This document shows positions 62,774 through 64,000 of a DNA stretch of 64,000 nt, piece after piece; the stretch's first letter is position 1; every line of letters starts with the position of its first letter. Both the position numbers and the translations under genes were made by a program. The notes under the pieces were generated by a model, which saw nothing but the letters and a program-made list of their open reading frames with translations, ran no database searches and was not told the origin of the DNA. This DNA comes from Rubellimicrobium arenae. Its GTDB lineage: Bacteria; Pseudomonadota; Alphaproteobacteria; Rhodobacterales; Rhodobacteraceae. The stretch covers positions 372,001-436,000 of the forward strand of contig NZ_JAFMSS010000002.1 in NCBI RefSeq assembly GCF_017916295.1, given 5' to 3'.

Positions 62774-63439
62774 ATGCCCGTGATCTACGGCGCCTACCGC
62801 AGCCGAGCGACCCGGAACTTCTGGCTCGCGGCGGAGATCGGGCTGGAGCTGGAGCTGAGGCAGGTCTGGCAGGCCTACCGGCTGGACAAGCCCGACGCGC
62901 CGGACGCGCCGCTCAACACCCGCTCGCGGGAGTTCCTGGCCTTGTCGCCGATGGGCGCGATTCCCGTCCTCGTGGATGGGGACTTGGTGTTGACCGAGTC
63001 GCTGGGCATCAACCTTTATCTCGCGCGCCGGTACGGCGGCGACTTCGGTCCCCGCGACGAGGCCGAGAACGCATTGATGACCCAGTGGACCCTGTTCGCG
63101 GCCACCTCGATGGAGGAGCCGGGCCTGACGATCCAGAACGCCTACACCTACGGCCGTGCCGACAGCGAAGGCGGGCGGGCCGAGATCGCCGAAATGGTCG
63201 AGCGGCTCGGGCGGCCCTTGCGCGTCCTGGAAGGGCATCTCTCCCGCGAGGATCACCTGGTTGGCGGCCGGTTCACCGTCGCGGACGTGAACCTGGCCGA
63301 GATCCTGCGCTACGGCACCGCGCACGAGCCGCTGCTGGCCGACTATCCGGCGGTGGACGAATGGCTTCGCGCGTGCCAAGCCCGTCCGGCGTTCAGGCAG
63401 ATGTGGGAGAAACGTTCCTCCGAGCCGATGTGGCTGTGA
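62774..63439 (+). CDS. Glutathione S-transferase family protein
   Basis: A 221-residue two-domain protein. The thioredoxin-like N-terminal part has IPVLVDGDLVLTESLGINLYLARRYG, the glutathione-binding cis-Pro and ES motif; the helical C-terminal domain includes FTVADVNLAEILRYG, the usual N-capping box. The ATG at 62774 with GGAGAG before it gives the start MPVIYGAYRSRATR. Class and substrate cannot be fixed. It could detoxify electrophiles. Divergent from the epimerase gene. Confidence 0.88.
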   Translation: MPVIYGAYRSRATRNFWLAAEIGLELELRQVWQAYRLDKPDAPDAPLNTRSREFLALSPMGAIPVLVDGDLVLTESLGINLYLARRYGGDFGPRDEAENALMTQWTLFAATSMEEPGLTIQNAYTYGRADSEGGRAEIAEMVERLGRPLRVLEGHLSREDHLVGGRFTVADVNLAEILRYGTAHEPLLADYPAVDEWLRACQARPAFRQMWEKRSSEPMWL

Positions 63440-63485
63440 TTCAGGCCGGCTGCGTCACCCTGAAACGTTGCGAAAAGGGCAGGAA

Positions 63486-64000
63486 ATGACTAGTTGGGAA
63501 GAACACAACGAGAACGAATTTGCCATGCCCGACGACCTTCTCGCCGCTGCCGACACCTACGACGCGTCCTCCATCGAGGTGCTGGAAGGACTCGAGCCCG
63601 TTCGCAAGCGCCCCGGCATGTACATCGGGGGCACGGACGAGGCCGCACTGCACCATCTCGTTGCCGAGATCCTCGACAACTCCATGGACGAGGCGGTGGC
63701 GGGCCACGCCAACCGCATCGAGGTGGAGCTGTTGGCCGATGGATCCGTGACGATCCGCGACAACGGGCGCGGCATGCCCATCGACCCGCACCCCAAGTTC
63801 CCCGGCAAGTCGGCGCTGGAGGTGATCCACTGCACGCTCCACGCCGGGGGCAAGTTCTCGGGCAAGGCCTACGAGACCTCGGGCGGGTTGCACGGCGTGG
63901 GCGCGTCGGTGGTGAACGCGCTGTCGGACAGCCTTGTCGTGCAGGTCGCGCGGAACAAGACGCTTTATGAGCAGCGGTTTTCGCGCGGGATCCCGCTCGG
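63486..64000 (+). CDS. parE: DNA topoisomerase IV subunit B, N-terminal part (cut by window end)
   Basis: The first 171 residues are visible. They belong to the GHKL ATPase domain: the ATP-binding EILDNSMDEAVAG, DNGRGMP and GGLHGVGASVVNALS. The N-terminal EVLEGLEPVRKRPGMYIG is shared by GyrB and ParE; DPHPKFPGKSALEVI fits the ParE type better. Start is the ATG at 63486 after AGGAA; a second ATG lies at 63525. Topo IV unlinks daughter chromosomes. The rest lies beyond the window. Confidence 0.88.
   Translation, partial: MTSWEEHNENEFAMPDDLLAAADTYDASSIEVLEGLEPVRKRPGMYIGGTDEAALHHLVAEILDNSMDEAVAGHANRIEVELLADGSVTIRDNGRGMPIDPHPKFPGKSALEVIHCTLHAGGKFSGKAYETSGGLHGVGASVVNALSDSLVVQVARNKTLYEQRFSRGIPL

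Overview
This is a GC-rich chromosomal segment from an alphaproteobacterium, most likely a member of the Rhodobacterales. The evidence is the run murA / DUF2948 / hisD / UPF0262 / low-molecular-weight phosphatase / infA / maf / rng / yacG, the order-specific small proteins (DUF6324-like, the 70-residue protein beside murA), MmcB, and a tRNA-His that lacks the G-1 nucleotide and carries A73, a known trait of one alphaproteobacterial clade. Genes are packed tightly, with many ATGA, GTGA or TAATG start/stop overlaps. I see no insertion sequence, prophage, CRISPR array or rRNA.

Bases 1-10300: a TetR-regulated RND efflux pump (regulator, periplasmic adaptor, inner-membrane pump), then a five-gene ABC import operon (binding protein, two permeases, ATPase, PHP-type phosphoesterase) whose predicted promoter is overlaid by two inverted repeats. 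Bases 10300-16920: the conserved minus-strand housekeeping cluster from murA to yacG, with tRNA-Thr beside it. Bases 17300-34230: a mixed accessory stretch with a DUF4405 membrane protein, an RtcB RNA ligase, a D-apionate-lactonase-like protein, a CorA-type transporter, an acyl-CoA synthetase, an ABC exporter, a DegS-like protease, a lytic transglycosylase, an orphan treZ, and a divergent locus with an N-methyl-amine demethylase-like flavoenzyme facing a TetR regulator and a ProC-like reductase.

Bases 34700-38460: a chemoreceptor and a diguanylate cyclase converging on one hairpin, then about 860 bases with no recognisable gene, then tRNA-His. Bases 38500-46500: riboflavin synthesis in three pieces (ribE; ribB-ribH-nusB; nrdR-ribD inverted), split by an RTX-repeat protein. 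The GTP cyclohydrolase II half of RibB has lost its zinc cysteines. Bases 46600-56200: rmuC, a dienelactone hydrolase, rpoD and dnaG (with a cluster of GANTC sites upstream of rpoD), tadA, and a pseudouridine synthase with a very long charged tail. Bases 56500-64000: a MarR regulator, sdhE, an aspartate aminotransferase, DedA, a MATE pump, a 2-oxoglutarate oxygenase coupled to a sugar-nucleotide-type epimerase, a glutathione transferase, and the start of parE.

The strongest candidates for something not well described are the ABC-PHP operon with its layered operators, the oxygenase-epimerase pair, the demethylase/TetR/ProC locus, and the GANTC cluster at rpoD. None of these can be assigned a final function from sequence alone.
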